The notes under the pieces: generated by a model
Told to the model about the DNA's origin: nothing
Seen by the model: the letters and a program-made list of their open reading frames with translations, nothing else
Database searches by the model: none
Shown here: positions 37,939 to 47,622 of the stretch, in pieces
Position numbering within the stretch: the stretch's first letter is position 1
Layout: each line of letters opens with the position of its first letter
Assembly: GCF_022410535.1 (NCBI RefSeq)
Contig: NZ_JAKNBL010000006.1
Location: forward strand, 1 to 64,000
From: Pelotomaculum terephthalicicum JT
GTDB taxonomy: Bacteria > Bacillota > Desulfotomaculia > Desulfotomaculales > Pelotomaculaceae
DNA length: 64,000 bases
Reading direction: 5' to 3'
Made by a program: the position numbers and the translations under genes

Positions 37939-40692
37939 TTGCCCGGCCAATGGTATGCCTTGACCGAGAAAGAGATCTTGGCACATTTTAAAACTGACCC
38001 CAAGAAAGGGTTGTCTGATCTGGAGGCCGCTGAAAGATTATCCAGATTTGGTCCAAATCAATTGCTCAGGACGCCAAAAGTTTTATTTCATCAACTATTT
38101 TTTAAACAATTTAAAAGCTTTGAATTTTTGGCTCTTCTTGCGGCAGCTGCTGTGTCGGTTCTGTTTCTTGAATGCACTATTGCCGCAGCTCTGATTGTTA
38201 TAATAACGGCGGCGGCGCTTCTTGGCGGCATCCAGGAACACCGCGCGCAACGTTTGCTCAGTACGTTAAAACAAAAAACCATGCCTGCGGCGAGGGTAAT
38301 ACGTGGCGGACACGAGCGCGAACTTCCTGCAGCGGAGTTGGTGCCCGGGGATGTCGTGCTCTTGGCCGAAGGGGATTTGGTTCCGGCAGACCTTCGCCTG
38401 CTGCAGGCTGACAAATTAGAGGTCGATGAATCAATTCTTACCGGAGAATCAGTACCGGTCAGTAAAACAAAAGAAGCTCTCGCCGGCAAAGAACTGGCCT
38501 TGAAAGATACCCTGAATATGGCCTATATGAACACTGTGATCGTTAAAGGGCACGGCCGCGGCATTGTTGTCCACACCGGCATGGCAAACGCGATAGGTTA
38601 TGTTAATGGAATGATGCAGGCCGGCGGGCGAGATCAGACACCGGCACAGCGAAGTTTGGAGTTATTCAGCAAAAGTCTGTCTGCTTTTTGTTTTTTTACC
38701 TGTATGATGGTGCTGGCCGCGTTGATACTCAAAGGCGAGGAGGTCCGCGAGATATGCCTGGCGGTTTTAAGCCTGGCTGTAGCGGCTGTCCCTGTCGGTC
38801 TTCAAACACTTCCCGCCGGAATACTTGCCGCCGGTGCGAAGCGAATAATCAAGCGCGGCGCTATTATCCGAAAATTCACGGTGCTTGATACTCTTGGCTG
38901 CACCACAATGCTCTGCTTAAACAGAACAGAAATCTTTACAAAGAACGAAATGACCGTGCGCAAAGTTATGGTCGGCGGACATACTTTTGAGGTGACCGGA
39001 GACGGTTATGATCCCAAGGGCGAGTTTACCGGAATAGGGGACAAGCAGGATATGCGGTTTACCTTATTGGTTAAAGCGGCTGCACTCTGCAACAATGCGG
39101 TTTTAAAACGCGGCAGTATTAATATCACAGGTCTTTTTCGAGGCCTGACAGGAGGCCGGTCAAGCAAGAAATGGTCGATAACGGGAGACGCCACAGAAGG
39201 GGCGCTTCTTGTGATGGCCGCTAAAGCTGGATTTTGGCGGGAAAGATTGGAATTGGATGAACAGCGGGTGGCCGAACTGCCGTTCGGACCCGAGCGCAAA
39301 CGGATGTCTGTGGTATACCGGGAGCCTTCCGGAACTATGGCGGTTTACGTAAAAGGAGCGCCGGAAGTGCTGCTGGAACATTGTACTCATATTTACCTTA
39401 ACGGAAAAATAGCGCCCCTGTCGGCCCGGGACAAGGGGGAGATCATGGCTTATAATACCTCAATGGCTAAAGAAGCGCTTCGGGTGCTGGCTTTTGCTTA
39501 TAAGCAGATTCCCGCCGGTACCGTGGATTTTACTGCAGAGGTAATTGAACAGCAATTGATTTTCCTCGGTTTAACCGGGATGCTTGCTCCGGTTAAACCG
39601 GCAGCGGCAAAAACGGTACGAACTTGCCACCGGGCCGGTATTAAAGTAATGTTGATTAACGGTGACCAACGGTTCACCGCGCATGCGCAAGCAATAAAAA
39701 TGGGAATTATTAGTAAGGAGGAAAATGTCCTTACCGGTAGTGAGCTGGATCGTATGTCCGATGAGCAGTTGCGGTCATATATCGATCAAGTTACTGTATG
39801 CGCCAGGGTTGCGCCGAAGCAAAAGCTGCGCATAGTAAGAGTATTGAGACAGTTGGGACACGTAGTGGCGGTGACTGGAAGAGGATTGGCAGATGTCCAA
39901 GCGGTCAGTGAGGCGGATATAGGGATCGCTATGGATTATTCCGGTACCGGCATGCTCAAGGATGTTTCCGCCATGCACCTCGAGGAAGAGCATTTTGGCG
40001 GTGTCGCCGCGGCGGTTGAGGAAGGACGTGGTATCTATAACAATATCCGCAGATCGATATGTTTTCTTCTTTCCTGCAACGCAGGAGAAGTATTCACCAC
40101 GTTTCTCGCTTTGCTGGCAGGTCTGCCTTTACCTCTGATACCAGCTCAGCTCTTGTGGGTTAACGTCATAAGCAATGGTCTCCCGGCAATGGCTTGGGGA
40201 TTGGGTCCCAACGAGCGCGAGATCATGAGGCAACCGCCCCGTCAATTAAGGAACGGCATTCTTGACGGAAAACTGGCCTGGCGGATTATTAGCGGCGGGG
40301 CGGTTATTTGTTTGACTACAATGCTGGCGTTTATCACGGGGTATGCCACGGGAGACACGTTACTGGCCCGCACCATGTCCTTCAATACGCTGGTTTTTTC
40401 CCAGTCGTTTTTCATTATCGCCTGTCATTATGAATCGCGTGCCAGTCTGCGTGAGAGTGTTTTTGTCAATCTCTATTTAACCGGTTCAGTGTTAATATCG
40501 TGCGCGTTACAGGTAGCGATGAATTGCGCGCCATTCGCGCAATCATACTTCCATGTCGTACGTCTGAACTGTCTGCAATGGGCTTATGTTTTGTCTGTTT
40601 CTATGATACCTGCCGTCTTTGGTTCCTTATATCGACATATTTTTGGTAAAATTGAGAAAAAAATAATGTACCTGCGGGTGCGATTAGGGTAA
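37939..40692 (+). CDS. P-type ATPase homologue lacking catalytic residues (pseudoenzyme)
   Basis: A 917-residue homologue of SERCA-type P2 ATPases with all domains and an intact frame. The N-terminal domain (WYALTEKEILAHF), actuator LTGESVPVSK, nucleotide-binding KGAPEVLLEHC and FGPERKRMSVV are normal. The catalytic P-domain is not. The phosphorylated Asp of DKTGT is Asn328 (CLNRTEIFTKNE), DPPR is APVK (Ala550), TGD is NGD, and GDGVND is GRGLAD (Arg648, Ala651). Ion ligands are lost too: the M4 motif PEGLP reads PVGLQ (Val286), and the M6 Asp is Asn746 (NVISNG). Such a protein cannot form the aspartyl phosphate. The start TTG 37939 follows AAGGGG; GTG 37930 or 37864 are alternatives. A non-transport role is inferred. 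Confidence 0.88.
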   Translation: MPGQWYALTEKEILAHFKTDPKKGLSDLEAAERLSRFGPNQLLRTPKVLFHQLFFKQFKSFEFLALLAAAAVSVLFLECTIAAALIVIITAAALLGGIQEHRAQRLLSTLKQKTMPAARVIRGGHERELPAAELVPGDVVLLAEGDLVPADLRLLQADKLEVDESILTGESVPVSKTKEALAGKELALKDTLNMAYMNTVIVKGHGRGIVVHTGMANAIGYVNGMMQAGGRDQTPAQRSLELFSKSLSAFCFFTCMMVLAALILKGEEVREICLAVLSLAVAAVPVGLQTLPAGILAAGAKRIIKRGAIIRKFTVLDTLGCTTMLCLNRTEIFTKNEMTVRKVMVGGHTFEVTGDGYDPKGEFTGIGDKQDMRFTLLVKAAALCNNAVLKRGSINITGLFRGLTGGRSSKKWSITGDATEGALLVMAAKAGFWRERLELDEQRVAELPFGPERKRMSVVYREPSGTMAVYVKGAPEVLLEHCTHIYLNGKIAPLSARDKGEIMAYNTSMAKEALRVLAFAYKQIPAGTVDFTAEVIEQQLIFLGLTGMLAPVKPAAAKTVRTCHRAGIKVMLINGDQRFTAHAQAIKMGIISKEENVLTGSELDRMSDEQLRSYIDQVTVCARVAPKQKLRIVRVLRQLGHVVAVTGRGLADVQAVSEADIGIAMDYSGTGMLKDVSAMHLEEEHFGGVAAAVEEGRGIYNNIRRSICFLLSCNAGEVFTTFLALLAGLPLPLIPAQLLWVNVISNGLPAMAWGLGPNEREIMRQPPRQLRNGILDGKLAWRIISGGAVICLTTMLAFITGYATGDTLLARTMSFNTLVFSQSFFIIACHYESRASLRESVFVNLYLTGSVLISCALQVAMNCAPFAQSYFHVVRLNCLQWAYVLSVSMIPAVFGSLYRHIFGKIEKKIMYLRVRLG

Positions 40693-40724
40693 AATAATAA
40701 ATATCAAATTTGGAGGAATAAATA

Positions 40725-41573
40725 TTGCGTTTTACAAAAGTACAGGGTCTTGGCAATGATTTTATTTTAGTGAATTGCATGGAAGAAAATTTCCATCCGG
40801 AGGAGTTTCCCGGCATTGCCGTGAAGGCTTGTGACCGCCATTTTGGAGTTGGAGCTGATGGTCTGGTGCCGCTTTTTTCTTCGGAAGTGGCTGACATAAA
40901 AATGCGCGTTTTTAATGCGGATGGAAGCGAAGCTGAAACGTGCGGGAATGTGCTCCGTTGTGCCGCCAAGTACCTTTACGAGCACGGCATAGTGAGTAAG
41001 AATAAAATAAAAGTGGAAACTCTGGCCGGGATTATGGTTCCGGAACTGATCATTGAAAACGGACGGGTAAGTTTGATCCGGGTGGATATGGGCGAGCCCC
41101 GGTTGCAGCGCTCAGAAATACCCATGGCAGGACCGCCCGGAAGGGTTGTAGACGAGCCGTTGGAAGCAGGCGGCGTGCTTTACAACATAACCGCTGTTTC
41201 CATGGGTAACCCGCATTGCGTCATTTTTGCGCCTGATGTGGAACAGATCCCTTTGCACGTAGCCGGTCCTTTGCTGGAGAAACACCATTTATTTACTTTA
41301 AAAACAAATGTGGAATTTGTTCAGGTAATCAATCATGATCAGGTGAAGATGAGAGTCTGGGAAAGAGGAGCCGGTGAGACCATGGCTTGCGGCACAGGCG
41401 CTTGTGCCGCGGCAGTGGCTGGGGTAATCAATGGTTATACCAAACGTCAATTATCTGTTCACATGAAAACCGGTGCTCTTTTTATTGAATGGGCGGCAGA
41501 CAACCATTTGTATATGACCGGCCCCGCGGAAGAGGTTTTTATCGGGGAATACCCGATTTTAAATGCTAAATAA
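40725..41573 (+). CDS. dapF: Diaminopimelate epimerase
   Basis: A 282-residue cofactor-independent racemase converting LL- to meso-diaminopimelate for lysine and cell wall. The two catalytic cysteines are in [17 protein letters not shown] and [16 protein letters not shown], with GLGNDFILV at the N-terminus and GNPHCVIF between the two pseudo-symmetric halves. Start TTG 40725, eight bases after GGAGG. It lies 32 bases after the P-type ATPase homologue. Confidence 0.95.
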   Translation: MRFTKVQGLGNDFILVNCMEENFHPEEFPGIAVKACDRHFGVGADGLVPLFSSEVADIKMRVFNADGSEAETCGNVLRCAAKYLYEHGIVSKNKIKVETLAGIMVPELIIENGRVSLIRVDMGEPRLQRSEIPMAGPPGRVVDEPLEAGGVLYNITAVSMGNPHCVIFAPDVEQIPLHVAGPLLEKHHLFTLKTNVEFVQVINHDQVKMRVWERGAGETMACGTGACAAAVAGVINGYTKRQLSVHMKTGALFIEWAADNHLYMTGPAEEVFIGEYPILNAK

Positions 41574-41600
41574 ATGTTTTATGAAAAGCAGGTGAGGAAT

Positions 41601-42506
41601 ATGGAAAAAATTGAATTTAATATTTCATTCTGCACCTTTAGGCTGGAAAGCATTAATGCTTTGCTGAAAATATTTATGGGAGAAAAGAAAAGAGCTGTAG
41701 AAGATTTAAAAAACATCTATGAAAAATACTTTGTTGAAAAAAGCCAACCGGAAGATGAACAGGATTGGCAAGACGGACAAGATTGGAAAAAGGAAATAGT
41801 TGATAAAATAAAACAGTTCGAGGATTTTACAAATAATTCCGACCTGGACGATATATTTGCTAAGTACGTGAACTTATCATTTTCTGTTACTACGGGAGAT
41901 AGGACATTGTCAACAAGTGGCAGCAACTGGTTGGAATTATTAAGTAAATTAAAGATATCCGTTAATGCGATAAGAATTAAATTTGAATGCGCAAGTTTAA
42001 GAAGAAAAATATTATTTGTTATTAGAGAACACAGTGGAATTGTTAATACTTATGATAATAGATATGAAATAAGAGGAATCAATTCAGAATGGGTTAGTGA
42101 AGTCGCGTCATTATTCGATAGCACTATTAATTATTGTTACAATAAGAGAAAAAATTGGTATGAAATGAGTTTCTTCTTGGAACTGATATTCAGCGTTGTG
42201 CTTGCTGGTTCTATTTTTTCTTTGTTAAAGGTCTGTATGATCTTTTTTGATCAAAACCTCTTTGATTCAATTGATAATTATATAATAATATTCTTAGTTA
42301 ACTCATTGATATATATATTTATATGGTTATTATTAGCGATAACCCTTACCACAAAGTTATTTGAATATATGATTGATTTGTACCCCTCAGTTGAAATTAT
42401 GCTGGATGAAAAAAGAGTTAAAAAAAGGAAGAAGCTATACTACTCACTTATTGTCATTTTTATCCCATATGTTTTAATATTTTTTATTAGCTTTTATGGC
42501 AGATAG
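41601..42506 (+). CDS. AT-rich hypothetical membrane protein
   Basis: A 301-residue protein I do not recognise. The N-terminal ~185 residues are charged and probably helical (MGEKKRAVEDLKNIYEKYF, WLELLSKLKISVNAIRIKFECASLRRKI). Three hydrophobic segments follow (~190-215, ~232-258, ~282-300). A,T-ending codons dominate and base composition is clearly more AT-rich than the flanking dapF and aminotransferase genes, which suggests horizontal acquisition. ATG 41601 follows AGGTGAGG; ATG 41574 overlaps the dapF end. It is inserted between two housekeeping genes. Confidence 0.6.
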   Translation: MEKIEFNISFCTFRLESINALLKIFMGEKKRAVEDLKNIYEKYFVEKSQPEDEQDWQDGQDWKKEIVDKIKQFEDFTNNSDLDDIFAKYVNLSFSVTTGDRTLSTSGSNWLELLSKLKISVNAIRIKFECASLRRKILFVIREHSGIVNTYDNRYEIRGINSEWVSEVASLFDSTINYCYNKRKNWYEMSFFLELIFSVVLAGSIFSLLKVCMIFFDQNLFDSIDNYIIIFLVNSLIYIFIWLLLAITLTTKLFEYMIDLYPSVEIMLDEKRVKKRKKLYYSLIVIFIPYVLIFFISFYGR

Positions 42507-42728
42507 AATCCGTTTCTTCCGGTTAATTGGTGAGTAATGGTTTGATTATGGAAGTATTTGTTAGGTTTTTGCAATAATAATGTATACATATTAATATAGT
42601 ATTGCACCTAAATAGCATTATGGCTAAAATTGAATAAGCTGTATATGGGAATTATGCGTTTAATTACACGTTCTTGTCTAATTAAGTGTAATGACGACTT
42701 GGTTCGGTGTTGAGCAAGGAGGAGCAAT

Positions 42729-43922
42729 ATGAGATTATCCAGCAGGGCGCAAATGATCAGTCCATCCCCGACTTTGGCCATAGATGCTAAGGCAAAGGAA
42801 ATGAAAGCTCGCGGTATTAATGTTATTGGTTTCGGAGCAGGCGAACCGGATTTTGACACGCCTGCTCATATTAAAGAAGCCGCTGTTGCCGCCATGTGGG
42901 GCGGTATGACTAAATACACGCCTGTGGCAGGGACAAATGAATTAAGAGAAGCTATTTGCCAAAAATTTAAGATTGACCAGGGCCTGGACTATAAGCCGGC
43001 CCAGATTGTCGTGTCCGCAGGCGCAAAACATTCTCTTTACAACGCTATGCAGGTTCTTGTGCAACCGGGAGATGAAGTGATTTTACCATCTCCGTACTGG
43101 GTGAGCTATTTGGAACAAATAAAACTCGCCGGAGCTGAAGCAAGGATCGTAGAAACGAGGGAAGATAACGATTTTAAATTAGCGCCGGCGGAGTTGGCAT
43201 CGGCAATTAATTCACGCACCAAATTATTAATATTGAATTCCCCCAGTAATCCTACAGGCGCTGTTTATTCTGAAACAGAGCTTAAAGCTCTTGGAGAGGT
43301 TATCGTTAAATATGATATTACCATAATTTCCGATGAAATATATGAGAAGTTGATTTACGACGGTATCCGGCATGTCAGCATAGCGACTCTTGCGCAGGAA
43401 CTAAAAGAGCGGACAGTAATAATCAACGGCGTTTCCAAAGCCTATGCGATGACTGGCTGGCGAATCGGTTATGCGGCCGCAACAGCTTCTGTAGCGGGGG
43501 CGATGACCGATCTGCAGAGTCACTCCACCTCGAATCCCACCTCAATCGCGCAGGCGGCCAGCACTGTCGCGCTTACCGGTGATCAGGAACCAGTCAGCAG
43601 GATGGTGGTTGAATATACCAGGCGGAGAGATTATGCGCTGGAGCGGCTACGGGGTATTCCTGGTGTAACTTGTTCCAAGGCAGGCGGCGCTTTTTACCTG
43701 TTCCCCAACGTTAAGACCTGCTTCGGCAAGTCGTATAAAGGAAAAACTATTAATAGCGCGAGCGATTTGGCCGCTGTCCTGCTTGATGGAACTCAAGTAG
43801 CAGTAGTACCTGGATTGGCTTTTGGAAACGATGATTATATACGGCTGTCATACGCCATATCCATGGATAGTTTGAAAGAAGGTTTGGACCGGATTAACTG
43901 GTTGTTCGGTGAATTAGAATAA
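42729..43922 (+). CDS. Aspartate aminotransferase (class I PLP enzyme)
   Basis: A 397-residue fold-type I aminotransferase of the Bacillus AspB/Thermus AspC (Ib) subgroup. It shows GFGAGEPDFDTPAHIKEAA, GGMTKYTPVAGTNELREAI, NSPSNPTGAVYS, the Asp in ISDEIYEKLIYDG, the PLP Lys in INGVSKAYAMTGWRIGYA, and an Arg near IRLSYA for the substrate carboxylate. It interconverts aspartate and oxaloacetate; prephenate activity occurs in this subgroup and cannot be excluded. AAGGAGGAG precedes ATG. Confidence 0.9.
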   Translation: MRLSSRAQMISPSPTLAIDAKAKEMKARGINVIGFGAGEPDFDTPAHIKEAAVAAMWGGMTKYTPVAGTNELREAICQKFKIDQGLDYKPAQIVVSAGAKHSLYNAMQVLVQPGDEVILPSPYWVSYLEQIKLAGAEARIVETREDNDFKLAPAELASAINSRTKLLILNSPSNPTGAVYSETELKALGEVIVKYDITIISDEIYEKLIYDGIRHVSIATLAQELKERTVIINGVSKAYAMTGWRIGYAAATASVAGAMTDLQSHSTSNPTSIAQAASTVALTGDQEPVSRMVVEYTRRRDYALERLRGIPGVTCSKAGGAFYLFPNVKTCFGKSYKGKTINSASDLAAVLLDGTQVAVVPGLAFGNDDYIRLSYAISMDSLKEGLDRINWLFGELE

Positions 43923-43949
43923 GCTCCGGGATCATTTAGAGTGAAGTGT

Positions 43950-43975
43950 AAAGCGCATAAAATGCGCTTTTTTTT
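43950..43975 (+). terminator. Intrinsic terminator
   Basis: AAGCGCAT (43951-43958), loop AAA, ATGCGCTT (43962-43969) and a run of eight T. It closes the aminotransferase transcript. The ~180 bases from here to the yicC start show nothing else clear. Confidence 0.88.
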
Positions 43976-44155
43976 GTCAATGCTTGCTCTAAGTGACTTG
44001 AACATGATGATAATTTACCAAGATATTTTTTTGATTCTGAAGGAATTTCTTTTACCAAGCGCGAATAACACCCCATTCCTTGACAAAATAATTTTTACAG
44101 AATAGATAATAATAAATAATTGTTAAAAATAGTTTTAAAACCGGGTGGTGGGGAT

Positions 44156-45037
44156 TTGTTAAAAAGCATGACTGGATATGGGCGTGGAGAGGTAAACGCG
44201 TTTGGAAAAAGATTCAGCGTTGAGTTGAAAGCGGTAAACCACCGCTTTTGTGAAGTGGTTTTAAGGATGCCGCGCTCGCTTATGTCCATGGAAGAGCAAA
44301 TTAAACGATTTATCCAGTCGCAGGTGGCTCGCGGACGAATTGACTGTTTTTTAGGAATAGAGAAAAGCGCTGAAGGTACAACTGCCTTAGTCAAAGTTGA
44401 CAAAGACCTGGCAGCGGCGTATTATAAGGCAATGAAAGAACTGCAGGAAGAGCTTGGTGTCGAGGGCGAAATCAAGCTAAAGCACCTTACAGTGCTGCCT
44501 GGTGTGATGGTATTGGAAGAAGCCCCCGAAAATATAGAAGAATGGTGGCCCGCTATACGGGAAGCAGTGGAAATCGCCCTTGAAGATTTGATAAAAATGA
44601 GAGTGACAGAAGGAGAACAACTGGCTAAGGATATTGGGAAAAGAGTAGGACAAATAGCTGGCTATAATGTTAGAATAAGAGAAAGAGCGCCTTATGTCGC
44701 AGAGGATTACCGGACAAGATTAGAAACACGCCTTAATGATTTTCTAAATGACGGCGGGTTGGATCCGGAACGTCTTGCAGCGGAAGCGGCGTTGTTTGCC
44801 GAACGCTCCAATATTACGGAAGAGACTGTCCGATTAGACAGTCATTTGAGTCAGGTTTATGCTTGTTTTGACACAAATGAAGCTGTCGGACGCAAGCTTG
44901 ATTTCTTAATTCAGGAAATGAACAGAGAAATCAATACAATTGCTTCAAAGGCAAACGATCTGGAGATTAATCGTTTGGTTATAGAGGTAAAGAGTGAGTT
45001 GGAAAAAATAAGAGAACAAGTTCAAAATATTGAGTAA
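44156..45037 (+). CDS. yicC: YicC-family endoribonuclease
   Basis: A 293-residue protein with the family opening LKSMTGYGRGEVNAFGKRFSVELKAVNHRF and the C-terminal DUF1732 block EEAALFAERSNITEETVRLDSHL and GRKLDFLIQEMNREINTIASKAND. E. coli YicC is an endoribonuclease. TTG 44156 gives the usual length and lies just after a G-rich GGTGGGG; ATG 44168 is the alternative. It leads the yicC-remA-gmk-rpoZ-coaBC series, an order common in Bacillota. Confidence 0.88.
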   Translation: MLKSMTGYGRGEVNAFGKRFSVELKAVNHRFCEVVLRMPRSLMSMEEQIKRFIQSQVARGRIDCFLGIEKSAEGTTALVKVDKDLAAAYYKAMKELQEELGVEGEIKLKHLTVLPGVMVLEEAPENIEEWWPAIREAVEIALEDLIKMRVTEGEQLAKDIGKRVGQIAGYNVRIRERAPYVAEDYRTRLETRLNDFLNDGGLDPERLAAEAALFAERSNITEETVRLDSHLSQVYACFDTNEAVGRKLDFLIQEMNREINTIASKANDLEINRLVIEVKSELEKIREQVQNIE

Positions 45038-45083
45038 GATAATGGTTATATCTTAGGGAAGATAATACTAAGGGGGAAGTTTT

Positions 45084-45359
45084 GTGGAGATCAAGTTAAT
45101 TAATATTGGTTTTGGCAACATTGTTTCGGCTAACCGGATTATCGCCATAGTCAGCCCGGAATCTGCACCTATTAAAAGAATTATTACGGAAGCCCGGGAT
45201 CGAGGTATGCTGATCGATGCTACCTACGGGCGCCGTACCAGAGCTGTAATTATTGCCGACAGTGATCACGTCATTCTATCCGCTGTTCAGCCGGAAACCG
45301 TGGCCCATCGATTGGTGTCCAAGGAAGTAATTACCCAGAACGAAGATTCATCTGATTAA
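45084..45359 (+). CDS. remA: Extracellular matrix regulator RemA (DUF370)
   Basis: A 91-residue DNA-binding protein: [37 protein letters not shown] and [32 protein letters not shown] match RemA almost throughout. In Bacillus RemA forms oligomeric rings that activate biofilm-matrix and osmoprotection genes. GTG start after GGGGGAAG. The conserved position between yicC and gmk supports the call. Confidence 0.93.
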   Translation: MEIKLINIGFGNIVSANRIIAIVSPESAPIKRIITEARDRGMLIDATYGRRTRAVIIADSDHVILSAVQPETVAHRLVSKEVITQNEDSSD

Positions 45360-45376
45360 ACATGAGGGAAACAGCA

Positions 45377-45979
45377 GTGCGGGAAAAAGGCGCGTTACTG
45401 GTAATATCCGGTCCTTCCGGTGCGGGAAAAGGAACCATTTCCTTAGCTCTTCAAAAGGATCATCCTTCATTACGTCTTTCTGTTTCGGCCACCACAAGAG
45501 CGCCAAGGAAAGGTGAAGTGGATGGATTACATTATCATTTTTTGCAAAGAGAGGTTTTCAAAGATTTAATTAAAAATGACCAGCTTCTCGAATGGGCAGA
45601 GGTTTATGGTAATTATTACGGGACTTTGCGGAGATTTGTGCAAGAAACCCTTGAACACGGGAACGATGTAATACTCGAAATTGATATTCAAGGCGCCCTT
45701 CAGGTGAAGCGAAATTATCCTGACGCGGTGCTGGTTTTTATTGCGCCCCCGTCCAAATCCGAGTTAAGGTCGCGTCTTATTTCCAGAGACACCGATTCAA
45801 GGGAAGAAATTGAAAAGCGTTTAAGTTGCGCCGTAAGTGAGATGGAATTAGCCCGCCAGTATGACTTTTTTGTTATAAATGACGATATCTCTCGCGCGCT
45901 GAAAAAAATCCATGCGGTTATCACAGTTGAAAAATTACGCCCCCGGTATCACGAGTTGTTTATCACGCAGTTCAAATAG
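45377..45979 (+). CDS. gmk: Guanylate kinase
   Basis: A 200-residue enzyme phosphorylating GMP to GDP. P-loop SGPSGAGKGTIS, GMP-binding VSATTRAPRKGEVDGLHYHFL and EWAEVYGNYYGT, ATP-lid RLISRDTDSREEIEKRL. GTG 45377 has a good GAGGGA site seven bases upstream and yields REKGALLVISGPSG; ATG 45362, three bases after the remA stop, lacks one. Confidence 0.95.
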   Translation: MREKGALLVISGPSGAGKGTISLALQKDHPSLRLSVSATTRAPRKGEVDGLHYHFLQREVFKDLIKNDQLLEWAEVYGNYYGTLRRFVQETLEHGNDVILEIDIQGALQVKRNYPDAVLVFIAPPSKSELRSRLISRDTDSREEIEKRLSCAVSEMELARQYDFFVINDDISRALKKIHAVITVEKLRPRYHELFITQFK

Positions 45980-46002
45980 TTATATTTAATTGGAGGGTGG
46001 AT

Positions 46003-46209
46003 ATGAACCAACCAACTCTCGATGAGCTTATGGAAAAGGTAGACAGCCGGTATACCCTGGTAGTGGTTGCGGCGAAGCGGGCCAGGGTACTCACCGAGAG
46101 GGGAAATATTAAGCTCGACATGGCTAGCGACAAGCCAGTAACAACCGCGCTTAAAGAAATAGCCCTGAACAAGATTATTTATAAAAGAAACAGGACCGGA
46201 ATCAAGTAG
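46003..46209 (+). CDS. rpoZ: RNA polymerase omega subunit
   Basis: A 68-residue protein with LDELMEKVDSRYTLVVVAAKRARVL and VTTALKEIALNKIIYKR, the omega core that clamps the beta-prime C-terminus. ATG 46003 lies six bases after GGAGG; GTG 45997 overlaps that site. Located after gmk as in most Bacillota. Confidence 0.93.
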   Translation: MNQPTLDELMEKVDSRYTLVVVAAKRARVLTERGNIKLDMASDKPVTTALKEIALNKIIYKRNRTGIK

Positions 46210-46225
46210 CAGGGAGGATTGCTAA

Positions 46226-47443
46226 ATGCTGGCGGGTAAAAATATTACCGTGGGAATAACCGGCGGTATAGCGGTTTTTAAAGTAGCGCAATTAGTAAGC
46301 AACCTCGCTTCCGGCAAGGCCAGGGTGCGAGTGATAATGACCCGGGCCGCCCAGGAGTTTGTAAGACCGCTGACCTTCCAGACACTATCCGGGCACCATG
46401 TGTATACTGATTTATTTGAAAGGCCGGCAGGTGGTATAGTTCAGCATATAGAACTGGCCACCGGCTCGGATCTGATTGTTCTTGCGCCTGCGACAGCGAA
46501 TGTTATCGGCAAGGCCGCCAACGGTATTGCCGACGATTTGATTTCCACCGTGGTTATGGCTGCAACGTGTCCTGTTCTCATATGTCCGGCAATGAATGTA
46601 AATATGTATAATAACCGGGTTGTTCAGCGAAACTTGTCCATACTGCGCAACCTTGGTTACCATTTTGTCGATCCCGGTGTGGGACGTTTGGCTTGCGGCA
46701 CGGCAGGACGCGGCAGGTTGGCGGAATTGGATTTAATAATGGATAAGATTAATTCCGTTCTTTCCAATAATGAGGATTTGCGCGGGCTGTCGGTAATGGT
46801 AACGGCAGGTCCAACTACAGAACCCGTCGATCCGGTGCGGTATTTGACTAACAGAAGTTCGGGCAAAATGGGTTATGCCGTTGCGGATGCCGCGGCAAAA
46901 AGAGGCGCCCGTGTTTTATTAATTAGCGGGCCGGTTGCGTTGAATCCGCCGCCGGGGGTTGAAGTAATCTATGTGCAAACGGCAAACGAGATGTATGCCG
47001 CGGTGATGGAGAGTTTTTCAATGGTTGACGCTGTAGTTATGTCCGCGGCCGTGGCAGATTACAGGCCGAAAACAGCGGCAAAGCAAAAAATAAAAAAACA
47101 TGAGAGTTCTCTAACAATAGAGCTTGAAAAAAACCCCGATATTCTCGCTGAATTGGGTAGAAAGAAAAAACAGCAGGTGCTTATTGGCTTCGCCGCTGAA
47201 ACTGAAAATTTGGAAAAGAATGCTGTATTGAAAGTGGAAGGCAAAAATTTGGACATGCTGGTGGCTAATGATGTCACTCTGCCCGGCGCCGGATTTGGCA
47301 CAGACACAAACATAGCGAAACTGGTCTTCCCCGGCGGCAGGATTGTTTCCCTGCCTAAAATGGACAAGTTATCGCTGGCCAATCATATTTTGGATGAACT
47401 GACGGTTTTAAGAAAAGGTGAAGAAAATAATTTGAAAGTTTAG
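46226..47443 (+). CDS. coaBC: Bifunctional phosphopantothenoylcysteine decarboxylase / phosphopantothenate-cysteine ligase
   Basis: A 405-residue coenzyme A biosynthesis enzyme. The flavin-dependent CoaC half (~1-185) has GITGGIAVFKVAQLV, the catalytic-His region GIVQHIELATGSD, APATANVIGKAANGIADDL and PAMNVNMY. The CoaB half (~190-400) has VTAGPTTEPVDPVRYLTNRSSGKMGYAVADAA and SAAVADYRPK. GGGAGGA precedes the ATG. priA, often next, does not follow here. Confidence 0.95.
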   Translation: MLAGKNITVGITGGIAVFKVAQLVSNLASGKARVRVIMTRAAQEFVRPLTFQTLSGHHVYTDLFERPAGGIVQHIELATGSDLIVLAPATANVIGKAANGIADDLISTVVMAATCPVLICPAMNVNMYNNRVVQRNLSILRNLGYHFVDPGVGRLACGTAGRGRLAELDLIMDKINSVLSNNEDLRGLSVMVTAGPTTEPVDPVRYLTNRSSGKMGYAVADAAAKRGARVLLISGPVALNPPPGVEVIYVQTANEMYAAVMESFSMVDAVVMSAAVADYRPKTAAKQKIKKHESSLTIELEKNPDILAELGRKKKQQVLIGFAAETENLEKNAVLKVEGKNLDMLVANDVTLPGAGFGTDTNIAKLVFPGGRIVSLPKMDKLSLANHILDELTVLRKGEENNLKV

Positions 47444-47622
47444 CTCCAATTCAAGAAATGTGAGTGAAAGGGCCTGCAAAATACCTGAATATTGAAAATA
47501 TTTTAACGGTAATCCGGTAATCCATGAAGCTTGATTTCTTAAATATTTCAAGAGGAATCTATTATTACATGTAGAATATTTATAGTATTTAATTAATTAT
47601 TAACTCGGGCAGGAGTTAATTT

